64,000 nucleotides of DNA, taken from Cranoglanis bouderius. Lineage: Eukaryota > Chordata > Actinopteri > Siluriformes > Cranoglanididae. Below, piece by piece: positions 35,337 through 48,700 of the stretch. A program made the position numbers and the translations under genes. Below the pieces are notes generated by a model that saw nothing but the letters and a program-made list of their open reading frames with translations, searched no databases and was not told the origin of the DNA. The stretch is from assembly GCA_023630585.1 (NCBI GenBank), contig CM042548.1:4635527-4699526 (forward strand), read 5' to 3'. Within the stretch, counting starts at the first letter, position 1; each line of letters opens with the position of its first letter.

Positions 35337-36856
35337 GGCTTTTTTATGGCTTATTTAAGCCCTGCGTTTGTCTGCAAGTCCATTTAACATACTGTAGATC
35401 TCCTTTGTATTCACATATTGAATAAGTACATATGCAAATAAATAAATAAATAAATAAAATAAAATGAACAGAGAGATAAATAATGATGAAGGGTTAAAAT
35501 CTGGAGAAATCGGTGGAGAATAATACTGATTGCTGTGAGAGATTGATATATTTAAAAAAATGTTTTTAATATATATTTATAACCATTCATATATTTATAC
35601 AGTATCATTACATTATAAACCTTTTTTTTTTGCTCAAAATAACCTCCAGCAATGAACTTTTTGCTGAAATCTTTGTCTACAGATAATAGTGATAAGAAGC
35701 AATCACAGGGCTCTAAGCACTCTTTTGCGTTTACCATTATACTGCCCACACTATTGATTAATCGTCGTCTGTCTTTGTGCCACCGTGTCACCATGGCGCA
35801 CTGCACAAATCTCTTCTCTTTGACAACAACTAGGCAAAGCTTTCCTGAGCTTGTATTACTGTGGACAAAATAACAAAATCAAAGTGTCTCATTTCCTTTA
35901 TAATAGAAACTCTTTGCAAATCTTTTCACAAATCTTTGCAAGAGGATTATATGCTTTGACAAAATGTTTAATTCTCTATTACAAAAAGGGATCAATACCC
36001 AGATAGCACATGTACAAATGCACAACGTGTGCAGTTCATATATCAACCAGGGCCATAGCCAGGATAAAAATTTTAATGACGTCCGCCTCCTAATTTTAAC
36101 TGAAAATTAACTGGAAAATTTGCCCTCAAACGCCTGCCGCTTAATGCACAACCCTGTATATACACACACTCCAGTCTCTACTGTGGCTGGGTAGACTACA
36201 GTCATGGAGTCCTGTTAAAGCTAAACATAATGGCTGATTAAGCATATGGGCAAACGTTTGTTTCTATCTCAGCTGCTCTGAGGTTGGTTGAGAACCAATC
36301 ATCACTGCTGACTGAAATCCATTTCTTTCCCAACACACTAGACTACATTCTGCCACTACATTATCAAGATATCACTGTTTAATTAATCAGCATTAACTAC
36401 TTTTTTTGGTGCAGGGGTGTTCTATCTGGGTTGATTCTATTGTTATCAAACTGGCATAAGTCAACACTGGAGCACTGGAGAACATGCCACTTGTTCATAC
36501 AGAAGCTATTACCAAGGTCCATCCCATGGTATGGATTAAACTGACTGTATGACTCACAGTGGGCTCTTTGCACAAACACCTCGGTGGTCTAGTTAGTGCT
36601 TCTGCTGCGTTTCACCACACGCACAAAGGCAGCATTTTGCAGTCAGTGTCTACCAAGAGCTCCTGAAGATGAATGTCAGTAAGAATACTTGCAAAGCCCC
36701 TTCAAGCAAGCTGGAGAAAGGCTTCGTCATACATACACAAGAAGAAGAAGAGGACGGAAGAACGAAGAAGATCAAGACAAAAAAAAATCAAGAGGGCTCC
36801 AGCAACAAGTGCTTGTACCCCTATTGCAGTTCCTCCATTCCATAGGGTGTAATTCA

Positions 36857-36857
<1 letters not shown>
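35335..36857. other. no recognised feature; drd2 3' flank
   Basis: (AAAT)n at 35439-35464. Part of this could be drd2 3'UTR if the gene uses a distal poly(A) site; the sequence does not show it. Confidence 0.45.

Positions 36858-36933
<76 letters not shown>
36858..36933. repeat. (AC)n microsatellite downstream of drd2
   Basis: 38 uninterrupted units, reading (GT)n on the drd2 strand, starting 225 nt beyond the drd2 stop. Confidence 0.98.
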
Positions 36934-36934
<1 letters not shown>

Positions 36935-37073
36935 TCTCTCTCTGTCTCTCTTGCTCTTTTAGCTGGAGGCTTCTTTCAGAGGCTTTTAAAAACTACAAAG
37001 CTTCAAAGCTCCAAATAAACCTCCGAATTTACATTCATTTGAGTCAAGCTGAAAAGCCCCTGTGTCTATGATG

Positions 37074-37079
37074 TTTATT
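37074..37079 (-). terminator. possible drd2 poly(A) signal AATAAA
   Basis: TTTATT on the plus strand reads AATAAA on the gene strand about 80 nt beyond the stop. This is a minimal 3'UTR. Mammalian DRD2 3'UTRs are much longer, so this may not be the main site. Confidence 0.3.
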
Positions 37080-37158
37080 CTGTCCAACCAAAAAAAAGGT
37101 CTGCTACCTCAGCCAGAGGAAATCATGGCACTAACCTTACGTTCACGCAAAGGTGCAC

Positions 37159-37355
37159 TCAGCAGTGCAGGATCTTAATGAAAGCCTTGCGGAACTCCAC
37201 GTTGAAAGTGGTGTATATGATGGGGTTCACAGCACTGTTCACATATCCTAGCCATGTGAAGGCATTGTACATTTCCAGAGGCACATAGCAGCTAGCACAG
37301 TGGGTCTTCAGGATGTGGGTGATGAAGAAAGGCAGCCAGCATATGATGAAAACAC
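37159..37355 (-). CDS. drd2: drd2 coding exon 7 (TM6, TM7, C-terminus)
   Basis: 197 nt encoding G385-C449 and the TGA at 37161-37159. It holds CWLP, H398, extracellular loop 3 with cysteines 404 and 407, NPIIY and the short tail ending RKAFIKILHC. The terminal cysteine is the family's usual palmitoylation/PDZ end. Acceptor CTTTCAG|GTGTTT. Confidence 0.97.
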
Positions 37356-38478
37356 CTGAAAGAGAAGGACACTAGTATGTAATACAAATGCAAGTACATT
37401 ATTCTGAATGAAGCTTGCAGGACAAACTGTCAGAGCTGGAATTCACATTTCATGCTGACAGTGCAGGCATTTCTACCTACAGAAAATATTTTTTACAGTT
37501 TTTCCTGAGGAATAAGACACTAAACACCAATTTTCTAAAAGCAATATATACACACCAGCTATGTCAATAGGCACACCTGTACCCTTTCACCTTCATGCAT
37601 TATAAAATCAGCCAATCATGTGACAGCAATACAATGCTTAAAATCATACAGTGAGTGGCAGTGCTGTGGGCAGAAACATTTTGTTAATGAGAGAGTTCAG
37701 AAGAGAATGGGCAGATGGGTTTGAGCTAACAGGAAGGCTATGGTAACTCAAATATCCACTCTTTACAACCGTGGTGTGCTGAAAAGCATCTCAGAACACA
37801 CATGTTGAAGCTTGAGGTGAGCGGGCACAAGACCACATTAGGTTCCACTCTTGTCAGCCAGGAACAGGAATCTGAGGCTACAGGGACACGGTCCCACCCA
37901 AACTGAACAAATTGTGGAGGTTTGTTTCAGGCAGAAAATTGTTTTAGGCAGAAACCTGATTTTTTTTTTTTTAATATCTGACTGTTTGAATCAGACATCT
38001 GTTGGGTATTCCCAGACTGTTGTACAAATATGACCATGTCTGAGGTAGTTTGCTTGGGTACAGATTGGTTATTTTATGTCGTGTGGTAGAAAGGGTTTCA
38101 ACTCACTACTTACCCAGAACAATGGCAAGCATCTGAGTGGCCTTCTTCTCCTTATGCTGTGACATTTTTCTCTTGCTCATGGGCTTAGTGACATTGGTGC
38201 GTGTCTTGCCATTGGACACGGTTTGTGTTTCAAAAGCTTTGGCCCCCGCTGGGATCTGGGCATCCTTCGCATGGCCATTCTTCTCATCGCAACTAGGCTG
38301 GCACTCATCTTGCAAGGGTGAAGCATGACTCTGGCTAGTCATCATAGAGCCTCCTGTAGCAGGTGCCAGCTTCAACTTTTCTGGAGGACTGGGGCTGGCC
38401 ATGAGGCCCACCTCCACATTGCTGTCCTGCTGCATCACCTCCTTTATCACCAGCTGTGAAAGTATGTCACAGAGGCTG

Positions 38479-38531
<53 letters not shown>

Positions 38532-41500
38532 TTCAAATCATGACCATATATACATTATAATGTTCTACCTGGGTGAAGAGCCATTTTGAGATATGGGACA
38601 CCATGGGCTAGCAGAAGTATTGAAATATATATTCACATCTCCAGGCCTACACATTAAGGTTACTTAAGATTGATGTTATAGAAATTCTGAGGCAATTATA
38701 AAAGTCAGTTTTTGATTTCTAGGCTCCCGGCCACAGATGGCTGTGGCATCAGTGGGATTCTAACTCGTGATCTCCCAATGAGCGAACGCTTTTCTGTTGT
38801 GCTAATGTCGATAATATTTAATCGTCATTTCTGATCTGATGTTAGTCACAATATTAACTTGTACTGTAAAACCACTGAGTACAGTAAACCTGTTTTGTAC
38901 ACATACATTATTATTACTCTATATGTAGAATGTTTTCAGCTAAAAGTTACTTTCTTTTACAGACTGTTATCATACTAAGGCTTCACAGCTGTTGTTTTCT
39001 GTCAGAGTGTAACCTGAACATGGATTTTGATTGGTGAAGGCTGCCTATGTTGCTATGTAGAAGCTTAGAAAACCAAGTTTATCTGTAACTTTTTACATTT
39101 TTTTCAAATATTACACTAAAAACTTTGCAAAAAAAACAAAACAAAACAAAAAAAACAACAAAAAAACCCATCACAGAAGAATAAAATACCCAAAATGAAC
39201 TCATTTTCTGACCAAAATACCAGATAGATACTTCAGAACAAGCCACTGCTGCAACGTCTTTAAGCAAGCTATTACGTTCATGAGTTTATTTGCATATGCA
39301 TGCAAAAAAAGACCAGCTCACATACTGTTTTCTTGTTTTTGGCAGGCATGCTCCCGTTGGTCTTTACAATGACTGTGCAGAGTTTCACATCCTCTGGGTG
39401 AGTGCACTTTTCCTGAAGTAAGGACAATAAAGAAGGGTTTAGTGTGAGTTTGATATTCTTGGGTTCCACAAAAATATATATTTTTTCTTAGATCTGCTAG
39501 GTTTCTATGTTCTGAAACCTTATGTGTCCCATAAAATGTTTTCTCATAGAGTTAGGTAACAATATCTGTAAAAAAAAAAAAAAAAAAAAAGAACTGCATC
39601 TAGTGTAGCTCAGAAAATACATTGAAAAAAAAAAGCCAAAATGTGGGGGGAAAAAACTCAGAGATCTGGAAAGGCAATTATAAGCAGTCAGCACAAAAAA
39701 AAAAATTAATTAAAAAATAAAAATCAAAAATCAGTATAAGTAAAACGTGCCAAGGTAGGTGAGCCTTAAAAGTACTCTTGTGCAAGAAGACAAAAAGAAA
39801 GTGAAAACTAATAGTACACCTAACCTTTCATTAGTGGTGGACTGGTCTGCATCTCAGTTGTTTTGCTCCTTGTAGAAGATTCTTTACCAGCCTTTGGGGA
39901 GCCAACCATCAAATGAGCTGGTTGTATTACTCAAGAGAGTTGTGTTAATTACCCTTTTTCCTGCACTAATTATTTTATCTCTGCATTTCCTACATTAAAA
40001 AAAAATGGTCACCTCAATCACCCTTATCCTCCTAAACATAAAGACAATAATGTTGTTGGAAATTGCCTGTAATTATTTATGTGGCAAGATTTTCCCAGCC
40101 TTAATGGCTGTAATTTTTTTAATGCTGTCTGCTGAGTAATGCATATTCATTGTGCCCCAGGCCAAACGCCTCATAAAATAATGACAAACACACTAGGGAA
40201 CGGCTAAAACGTGAGCATCCAAACACACAAAAAAATTCATTGGAACACTATGTCGTTGATGCACTTAGTAACTACCACTGAGTAGTTACCATACATCATC
40301 TATCCATTAGCCACAATTAAGCACTGAGTACATCATGGAAGACATTGAGATTCTCTGCAGAACTTCAGGTATGAGTCAAAGAGCTTTGCAGAGTTTCCCC
40401 AGAACTCACTGAACCGAATCAGTGCTCATGAATCTACTTTCCCAAAAGCTTTTAGGCTATATGAAAGCTCAAAAACTCATTTCAAACACTCACTTCACAC
40501 TTCACTTCTCTACATTCTGTATGAGCATGCTGAAAACTTGTGATAAATGACCTTAATCATCCTTTTAATGAACGATTGCACGATTGTAAAACAGCGGCTT
40601 CTACTAAAATCCCTCTGGAAAATAGTCCTAGGCATTAGCCACAGCTGCTAAAATAATTAATTTGAGCAGCTGCTCAAACAAGCTTCTGATGTGAGCGGGA
40701 TGCTCTGGAGGCGTGCTTCACCTTGAGAGGAAGCTGAGGCTCGGCGTCCGATCTCTGGCAACTGCGCTTGGTGTTCACTCTTTTCCGACGCTTGCGCAGC
40801 ACCACGTAGATCTGCACGTAGACGAGAAGTGTGATGATGAAGGGAACGTAGAAGGACATGATAGAGGAGTACACCACAAAGGCTGGGTTGGCAATCTCGC
40901 ACACGGCATCATCACGTGTTGCTGAGGAAATAGATCAGCATATTACTTTATTGTTACCGTGAAGCCCTGGACCGCAAGTTGTGAAAAATGACTTAATATC
41001 TTGTTATTTTTAGATAGTGTTACTATGTCATTATTTCGACTTAATATATCATTATTTCAAGACAGTGTGACTATGTCATTATTTTGTATGAATATCTCAT
41101 TATTTCAAAATAGCCATTATTTAATTATTTTGAGTTTGTTTCTTGTTATTTCAACATTGTATATGTCATTCTTTTGATTTTTGTCTCGATATTTCAAGAA
41201 AGTGTCACTCATTATTTCAATCTAATATCTCATTATTTCAAGACACTGTCACTATGTCATTATAACAAAAAGTTCCATGCATAACCCTAGTTGAGACTGA
41301 TTATGAACTGTAGTGATGAACCTGAGGTTGAGGAACTATCAGAATTCACACATAGTGCTGACATTTCAGCCTTTGGGCTTTTTTCCATTGTTTTCCAATG
41401 TTTCCGGTGGCATAGTAGTAGTTTTTTTTTTTTTAAGTAAAAAAAATAAAGTGGCATTGCGTAACATCCCTAATCTTTTCATTCATCCATTTTCTGTACC

Positions 41501-42667
41501 ACTTATCCTGTACATGGTCGGGGGGAGCCTGGAGTCTATCCCAGGGGACTTGGGGCACGAGGCGGGGTACACCCTGGACGGGGTGCCAACCCATCGCAGG
41601 GAACAATCGCACACACATTCACACACTACGGACAATTTAAAGAAGCTAATCAGTCTACAGTGCATGTCTTTGGACTTGGGGAGGAAACTGGAGTACCTAG
41701 AGGAAAACCCCGAAGCATGGGAAAAACATGCAAACTCCACACACACAGGGCGGAGGCGAGAATCGAACCCACAACCCTGGAGGGGCAAGGCAAATTTGCT
41801 AAACACTAAACCACGTGCCCCCTATCCGTAATCTAATGATTGATAATTTACTTAAATGCGCAAGGTTTTGACTCCTAACACTTACAATGACCTAATTTCA
41901 GAACGGTTATAGTGGATACAACTACAGCGCCTCAGAACTTCTTTATATTTGTGTACAAATCCACCCACCCATGTGAATTGTGCAGTTGTTTTGGATTAAA
42001 AAAAGAACAAAAATACCTGTGTTGTTTAGCCCAAACAGCAGGGGGCAGGAGATGGCAAATGACAGAACCCAAACCACCGAGATCATAACGGTGACACGGC
42101 GCTTCGAGCTGTACCGCGTGTTGTACAACAGTGGCATGGCAACAGCTGTGTACCTGCAGGAGTGGTCCAGCATGATGGGAGGGAGGAATAGAGAGAGGGA
42201 TGAAGACGAAGAGAGTGTCAGAAAGACAGGGGACACAAACATTAAAATGGAGATATGCTATGACAGCAGTAACTAGCATAGCTGCCTTTCATTTTGACAG
42301 TTTTTATTTCTGAACATCATTGTATTCTTCAGTTTTCTCCATGCCATAGACAGCAATGGCCTGAGCAAATCCATAAAGCAAAACTGTCTGCTGTTTTAAT
42401 TTACTGTTCAAGCATCAGAAACCATCAGAAACCGAGATGTAACTTTTATACACTCGATAAAAGCAAACCATTACTCTCACTCTCTCTCCCTCACTAGCAA
42501 ACATTTAGTGAAGCCATTTCTCAAGATTGATGGCAATTTCATGGGAGACCTACCTGTCAATACTAATTGCACACAGATTAAGAATGCTGGCCGTGCACAT
42601 CATGACGTCCAGAGTGACAAAAATGTCACAGTGTATTTTACTGAAGCGCCACTCGCCCACCACCTGC

Positions 42668-42717
<50 letters not shown>

Positions 42718-45700
42718 TTGAACTGAATCACTGGAGAGGACGAGGATAAAAATACCAGATAAAACCCTTGCAATGATTAATTATGTAATACTAATGGTAA
42801 AGAAAATGCATATAATTCTCAGAAATTATCCTCTGAAACATATTGACCTTAAAAGAGTATTTAATGTCATTTTATCTATCTAGACGCACAAACAGACAGG
42901 CTTATAAACGTGTACACAGATCCTTAAAATACAAAGCTCCCTCCACAGTTTGATGGAGTATTTATGCATAGGAAACGTGTTTGATCTAATTTATTTCTGG
43001 TCTTGTTCCAAGCAAAACCCTTGAGGAGGAAAAAAAGGTGCACTTCAATGCTTATTTGCAAGCCTAATCTGGGCGTGGTGTGTATTGCTTTTGCAGGAAC
43101 ATTTTTCAGATGCCATCTGCCTGTCTGAATGGATTAATCAGTATAAATGTACAATGAAATTTTGTTTGCATTCAATTTCAAAAAAAGTGTGCTATGATGC
43201 ATTTTCTTTTTTAGTGAAGCATCAAACTTCCTGTCTGATGACAAAGCAATATATCAGGAAAGTGATATTACATTAAAACCTACATTTGTTAGTGTGTTCG
43301 ATAAGGCTTATTGGTTTATTTAAAGAGCCATTTATTTGAGCGCCAACACAGTGTGCTAGATTAAAAACTTTGTTAGAACAAGATAATAAACTTGCTAGTT
43401 TCCCTTTTGTATTAGCTAGAGCTTGGTATACAGGTGCATCTCAATAAATTAGAATGTCGTGGAAAAGTTTGTTTATTTCAGTAATTCAACTCAAATTGTG
43501 AAACTCGTGTATTAAATAAATTCAATGCCACAGACTGAAGTAGTTTAAGTCTTTGGTTCTTTTAATTGTGATGATTTTTGCTCACATTTAACAAAAACCC
43601 ACCAATTTACTATCTCAACAAATTAGAATACTTCATAAGACCAATAAAAAAAAACATTTTTAGTGAATTGTTGGCCTTCTGGAAAGTATGTTCATTTACT
43701 GTACATGTACTCAATATTTGGTAGGGGCTCCTTTTGCTTTAATTGCTGCCTCAATTCGGCGTGGCATGGAGGTGATCAGTTTGTGGCACTGCTGAGGTGG
43801 TATGGAAGCCCAGGTTTCTTTGACAGTGGCCTTCAGCTCATCTGCATTTTTTGGTCTCTTGTTTCTCATTTTCCTCTTGACAATACCCCATAGATTCTCG
43901 ATGGGGTTGAGGTCTGGTGAGTTTGCTGGCCAGTCAAGCACACCAACACCATGGTCATTTAACCAACTTTTGGTGCTTTTGGCAGAGTGGGCAGGTGCCA
44001 AATCCTGCTGGAAAATGAAATCAGCATCTTCAAAATGCTGGTCAGCAGAAGGAAGCATGAAGTGCTCCAAAATTTCTTGGTAAACGGGTGCAGTGACTTT
44101 GGTTTTCAAAAAACACAGTGGACCAACACCAGCAGATGACATTGCACCCCAAATCATCACAGACTGTGGAAACTGAACACTGGACTTCAAGCAACTTGGG
44201 CTATGAGCTTCTCCACCCTTCCTCCAGACTCTAGGACCTTGGTTTCCAAATGAAATACAAAACTTGCTCCCATCTGAAAAGAGGATATTGGACCACTGGT
44301 CAACAGTCCAGTTCTTCTTCTCGTTAGCCCAGGTAAGACGCCTCTGACGTTGTCTGTGGTTCAGGAGTGGCTTAACAAGAGGAATACGACAACTGTAGCC
44401 AAATTCCTTGGCACGTCTGTGTGTGGTGGCTCTTGATGCCTTGACCCCAGCCTCAGTCCATTCCTTGTGAAGTTCACTAAAATTCTTGAATCGATTTTGC
44501 TTGACAATCCTCATAAGGCTTCGGTTCTCTCGGTTGGTTGTGCATCTTTTTCTTCCACAATTTTTCCTTCCACTCAACTTTCTGTTAACATGCTTGGATA
44601 CAGCACTCTGTGAACAGCCAGCTTCTTTGGCAATGAATGTTTGTGGCTTACCTAGTGAACCAAACTGAGAGACTATTTTGAAGGCTCAGGAAACCTTTGC
44701 AAGTGTTTTGAGTTGATTAGCTGATTGGCATGTCACCATATTCTAATTTGTTGAGATAGTGAATTGGTGGGTTTTTGTTAAATGTGAGCCAAAATCATCA
44801 CAATTAAAAGAACCAAAGACTTAAACTACTTCAGTCTGTGGCATTGAATTTATTTAATACACGAGTTTCACAATTTGAGTTGAATTACTGAAATAAACAA
44901 ACTTTTCCACGACATTCTAATTTATTGAGATGCACCTGTATGTTGAATTTCATTAGCTACTACTTTTCTGCCTAGTCAATTGGGTTTCTGGGCAACCAAA
45001 ACATTAGAAGCTTCCAGTGGGCAGTGGGCCAGCTAATAAATTTAGGATTTGTCCTTCCCTGAACCATAGTCCTTTAGGAAAGTGGTGTCTCAAACTGACA
45101 GCCAGATTGGTGGTGTTATGTAATGTTTCTATTATCCTTCTACTTTTCTGCCATAAAATTTCAGCCATCTTGAAAGACCTACCATTTATACATCAGACTT
45201 GTCTTTACTAGCCTACTCCCCATCGACTGACTGACAACTGCTCATTATCACTCACTGCTTCTGCTTTTCTAGTGCCCACATTCGTATGCTTGGTATATTT
45301 ACATGCAGGGGAAATAACATGTCCCGACATCTCAATTTCCCAAACTTTTTACATTGTAGCTGACTGTTTTTTTTTTTTTTTAAACTGCAATAAAAAGAAT
45401 AGAGCCAATGCATGAAATAGCAACATATTCACCCTCAGGCGAGCCAATTGAGATTCAATTTGACTATTTCATGCAGGACAACGTGAATTCAGGGCAATCA
45501 GGAGCCGCAATAACCCTGGTTCCTGCCCTGTAAGAGGCAGACAAGGATATTCCAGCGGCTCAGGAGACCAATTCAGTACTGTGTCTTGTCAAACACAAAA
45601 GGCTTATGTACCTTAGGGCATAAGAGACCAGTTTTATTACCTGCGTGCACACAGCTTTTGCACCAAGGTATTACTCACACTATACAAACACTGAAAAAAC

Positions 45701-48700
45701 ATCCTTGTGTCCAAGCTTTGACCACTTGACTCAACACTTAAGCGCACTGGGTAATACCAGCAATCCAACAGATGGATGGATAGCAGCATGTGAATTAAGT
45801 GGTGGGGGGTTTCTCAGAGAAGCCTGCTGGAGTGTTGTTGGAGGTATGGAGTGGGGTAGGGGGTGTAGACTGTCATGTCTACATCCGTGCTCTGTGCTTA
45901 GCTTCAGTGGCTTATTGACCTCCTTGTTATCCCTCACACCAGCTGTCTTTCTGTGCACCCATTAGTGCATCATAAATAATTATCACTATGCTTGTTACAT
46001 TGCATGAGAGTTCCCATTAGGGATGCACTGATAATGAGTAACCTTTTTAGTATTAATCAATCAGGGATGTCATGGAACTTTTTATTTATCTGTTATAATG
46101 CACAGATAATACATTAGTTACCTTGAATTGAGTGGGTTTTGTTTCACTTTGGGGGAAAAAAAAAAAAAGTTCAATTCTCTATAGGTTTTGTTTCCATTGC
46201 ATCTGAATCCCTTGTTGTCAAGGACCAATTGTAGCTGATCATCAAAAACAACCTACTGGGTAAGAGTTGTTATTTTCATTCACCTAGTGTTGTTTTTAAT
46301 AACCAGCATTGGTTGCAATGAACTCCTCGTGCTGAGTTTTATGTTTAATATGTTTTATCAGATTACTTGTATTGTAGATAGATGCTGTAGTATCTCTGCT
46401 TAGCACAGTTTGCAGTCTGCTTTGCTTTGATTGCCATAATTAATCATGATATACATCCAGATCGCTGTCATTTGGTGGCATCTGTTCTTTAGCATGACAG
46501 TGTACACTTGTCTAACATAACATAGTATCATGTGGTATTAGATGGTGGTATCACACAAGTATCGATATTGATGCATCCCAACTTCCCATATTAACTTTAC
46601 TAGCTGATGTGTTTCACTGAAGTTATTTATTTCCAGGTTGTTTGGTGGTACAGAAGCTATTGTTGCTGCCTCACAGTTCCAGAGTCTGGGGTTTGTAACT
46701 AAGCTCAGATAATTCTTGCATGTTCTTCCATGTTGTGTCCATGTGGGTTTTCTTTAGGTTCTCCAGTTTCTGGCCACCCCCCAAAACCATTCTGGTATTT
46801 GAATTGGCTACTCTCAATTCAATTATGACCTGGCTCCCCCTGATGTATTCCTACTCCAGATCTATGTATAAATGTATCCATTTCCACATACAGACTTTCT
46901 CTTGACTTCTGCTTTCAGCTTTCTTTGTGTTTTTGACCTTTGATCAATTTATTAGAAGATATTACAATTATGTTACAAGGATATATTCTGCAAAGCTTTG
47001 CAGGCTTTGGGATGCCATTATCATTGTGCCTAAGCACTTGCAATTGTTTTTCATTTACAGAAATGGCTCCAGCTGAGTGCCACTCATTTTATAGATCCTC
47101 GAAAAGTTCAAAGTATGTAAACAACTAATGAATCGAAGCCATTTGTGTCCTTAATGCAAACCCTCAAATTGCCAAATTGTAAAACGGATGGCACTTTGTC
47201 AACCATTATTTAAAAGAGGAAGAACATCTTTAGCCACTCAGTAGACACTATATGGCACATTACCAGTGATCTCTGTGACTGATGAATGGATAATGGATGA
47301 TCTGGCAGCAATAATTCACATTTATAACACAGTGCTGTTACATTCTTGATTCTGATTAGTCAGAGAGTGTTGATTAGTCCTCTATAACAGCTGCTCTGAC
47401 AATAGTTACAGCTGCAAATCACAGGTTTAAATTAATGTGATCATTTCACTTGAACATAATTGAATTTTTTTTTTTTTTAAATTAGTGTAATCATCGATCT
47501 TCTAGCATAGCTAGACTGTTGCCACCATCTCTCAGGGTACAAGGAAGGCACATATCAAGACTCTTCTCTGTTTTGGCACCTAGGTGGTGGGATGAACTTC
47601 CCCTAGATGTCTGAACAGCTGAGACACTGGCAGTCTTCAAACAACGTCTAAAGACGTTCCTAAAGTAAATTAGACTTTTCATTAATTAAAAAAAAATTAT
47701 AAAATTGTGTTGTCGGTGTGTTTCTCTTACCATCTCTTACCCTCTACCCCCCAACACTGACAATACTATAGTCATTTCATACAATGGTACATTTCACAGA
47801 ATCTCACAAGCCTAGAGCTAGCTGCGGGAACGGCAGCTACCAGTGAATCAAGAAAAAAAAATAATCTGCAACCGAATGTGAAAAAGATACCTTGAATTAG
47901 TAAAACCAAAGGCTTGTATCAGTAGAGACTCCATAGCAATGTAGATGTACAGTATCACAGCTGGTCTGCTACATGAATTGTGGTAAAACTGCCAAATTAG
48001 CATGATGAGTTAGTCATTTCTCATTTGCTCCAGCAAAAGGCCTGTGGACTTGAGCTAATAAATGAGGTGACAGTAAAGAGGACACAGTGGGCACACTGCT
48101 TACCTGTAGGTCCAGATATGCTTAAAAGTTCAGTTTTTAATTATCTGGTTGGCAGCTGCATGGTGCAGTTTAAAATTAGGTGCCAAGGCCATTGTTGGTA
48201 TTATTAGCTCAGGGACTGCTAGATCTTTCCGAGGTCTGACCCACGACTCAAAGGAGAGTGTGACTAAAATGAGGATGCTGGCAAAATCAGAGGCAGGTGC
48301 TGCCCATCTCCTGGATTACCTTTAGCCACCTACTTATTCTGTCATAGTGCTGTAGAGATGCTATTTGGGGTGTTGATTCTGGCACCTCCAGCTGTGCCTA
48401 ATCTCACATAATCAGTTACAGCATCTGTATCAAGACCGTCAGTATTAATGTAACAAAATGTTGTTGATATTTAAAGACAATGTGAAATTGAAATTCAAAC
48501 CCATTTTTCTTTCACAACATAATGTATTTCCAAGTGAAATGTCATATTTGGGTGGGCACGGCTTTGGTTTTATCCATCTGAATTGATTGGCTTGTGGAAA
48601 GCAGGTATTTCAAAAACAAACATGGACTCAGATCTTGATCTAGTGATAGAATAATTTAGCAGTGAGATTTGCCTCTGCTTTAAAGTCATGTCACAAATTG

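Larger units (their letters stand above)
37356..42553 (-). other. drd2 introns 2-6
   Basis: Intron 2 is 42154-42553 (400 nt), intron 3 is 40922-42016, intron 4 is 39413-40721, intron 5 is 38454-39325 and intron 6 is 37356-38113. Intron 3 carries a minisatellite (40985-41265) and a dispersed repeat (41489-41822). Intron 5 carries (AT)n and intron 6 a Tc1 transposase scrap. Intron 4 has only A-runs (39569-39590). Confidence 0.85.

Noticed and set aside
40985..41265. CRISPR-like array
   Set aside because: Repeats are degenerate, with no unique spacers of constant length, and the context is an intron in a vertebrate gene.
41313..41831. 172-codon plus-strand frame
   Set aside because: It runs through the R1 dispersed repeat inside drd2 intron 3, antisense to the gene, and matches no protein family.
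45645..45965. 106-codon plus-strand frame
   Set aside because: Inside drd2 intron 1, antisense, with no recognisable domain or splice sites.
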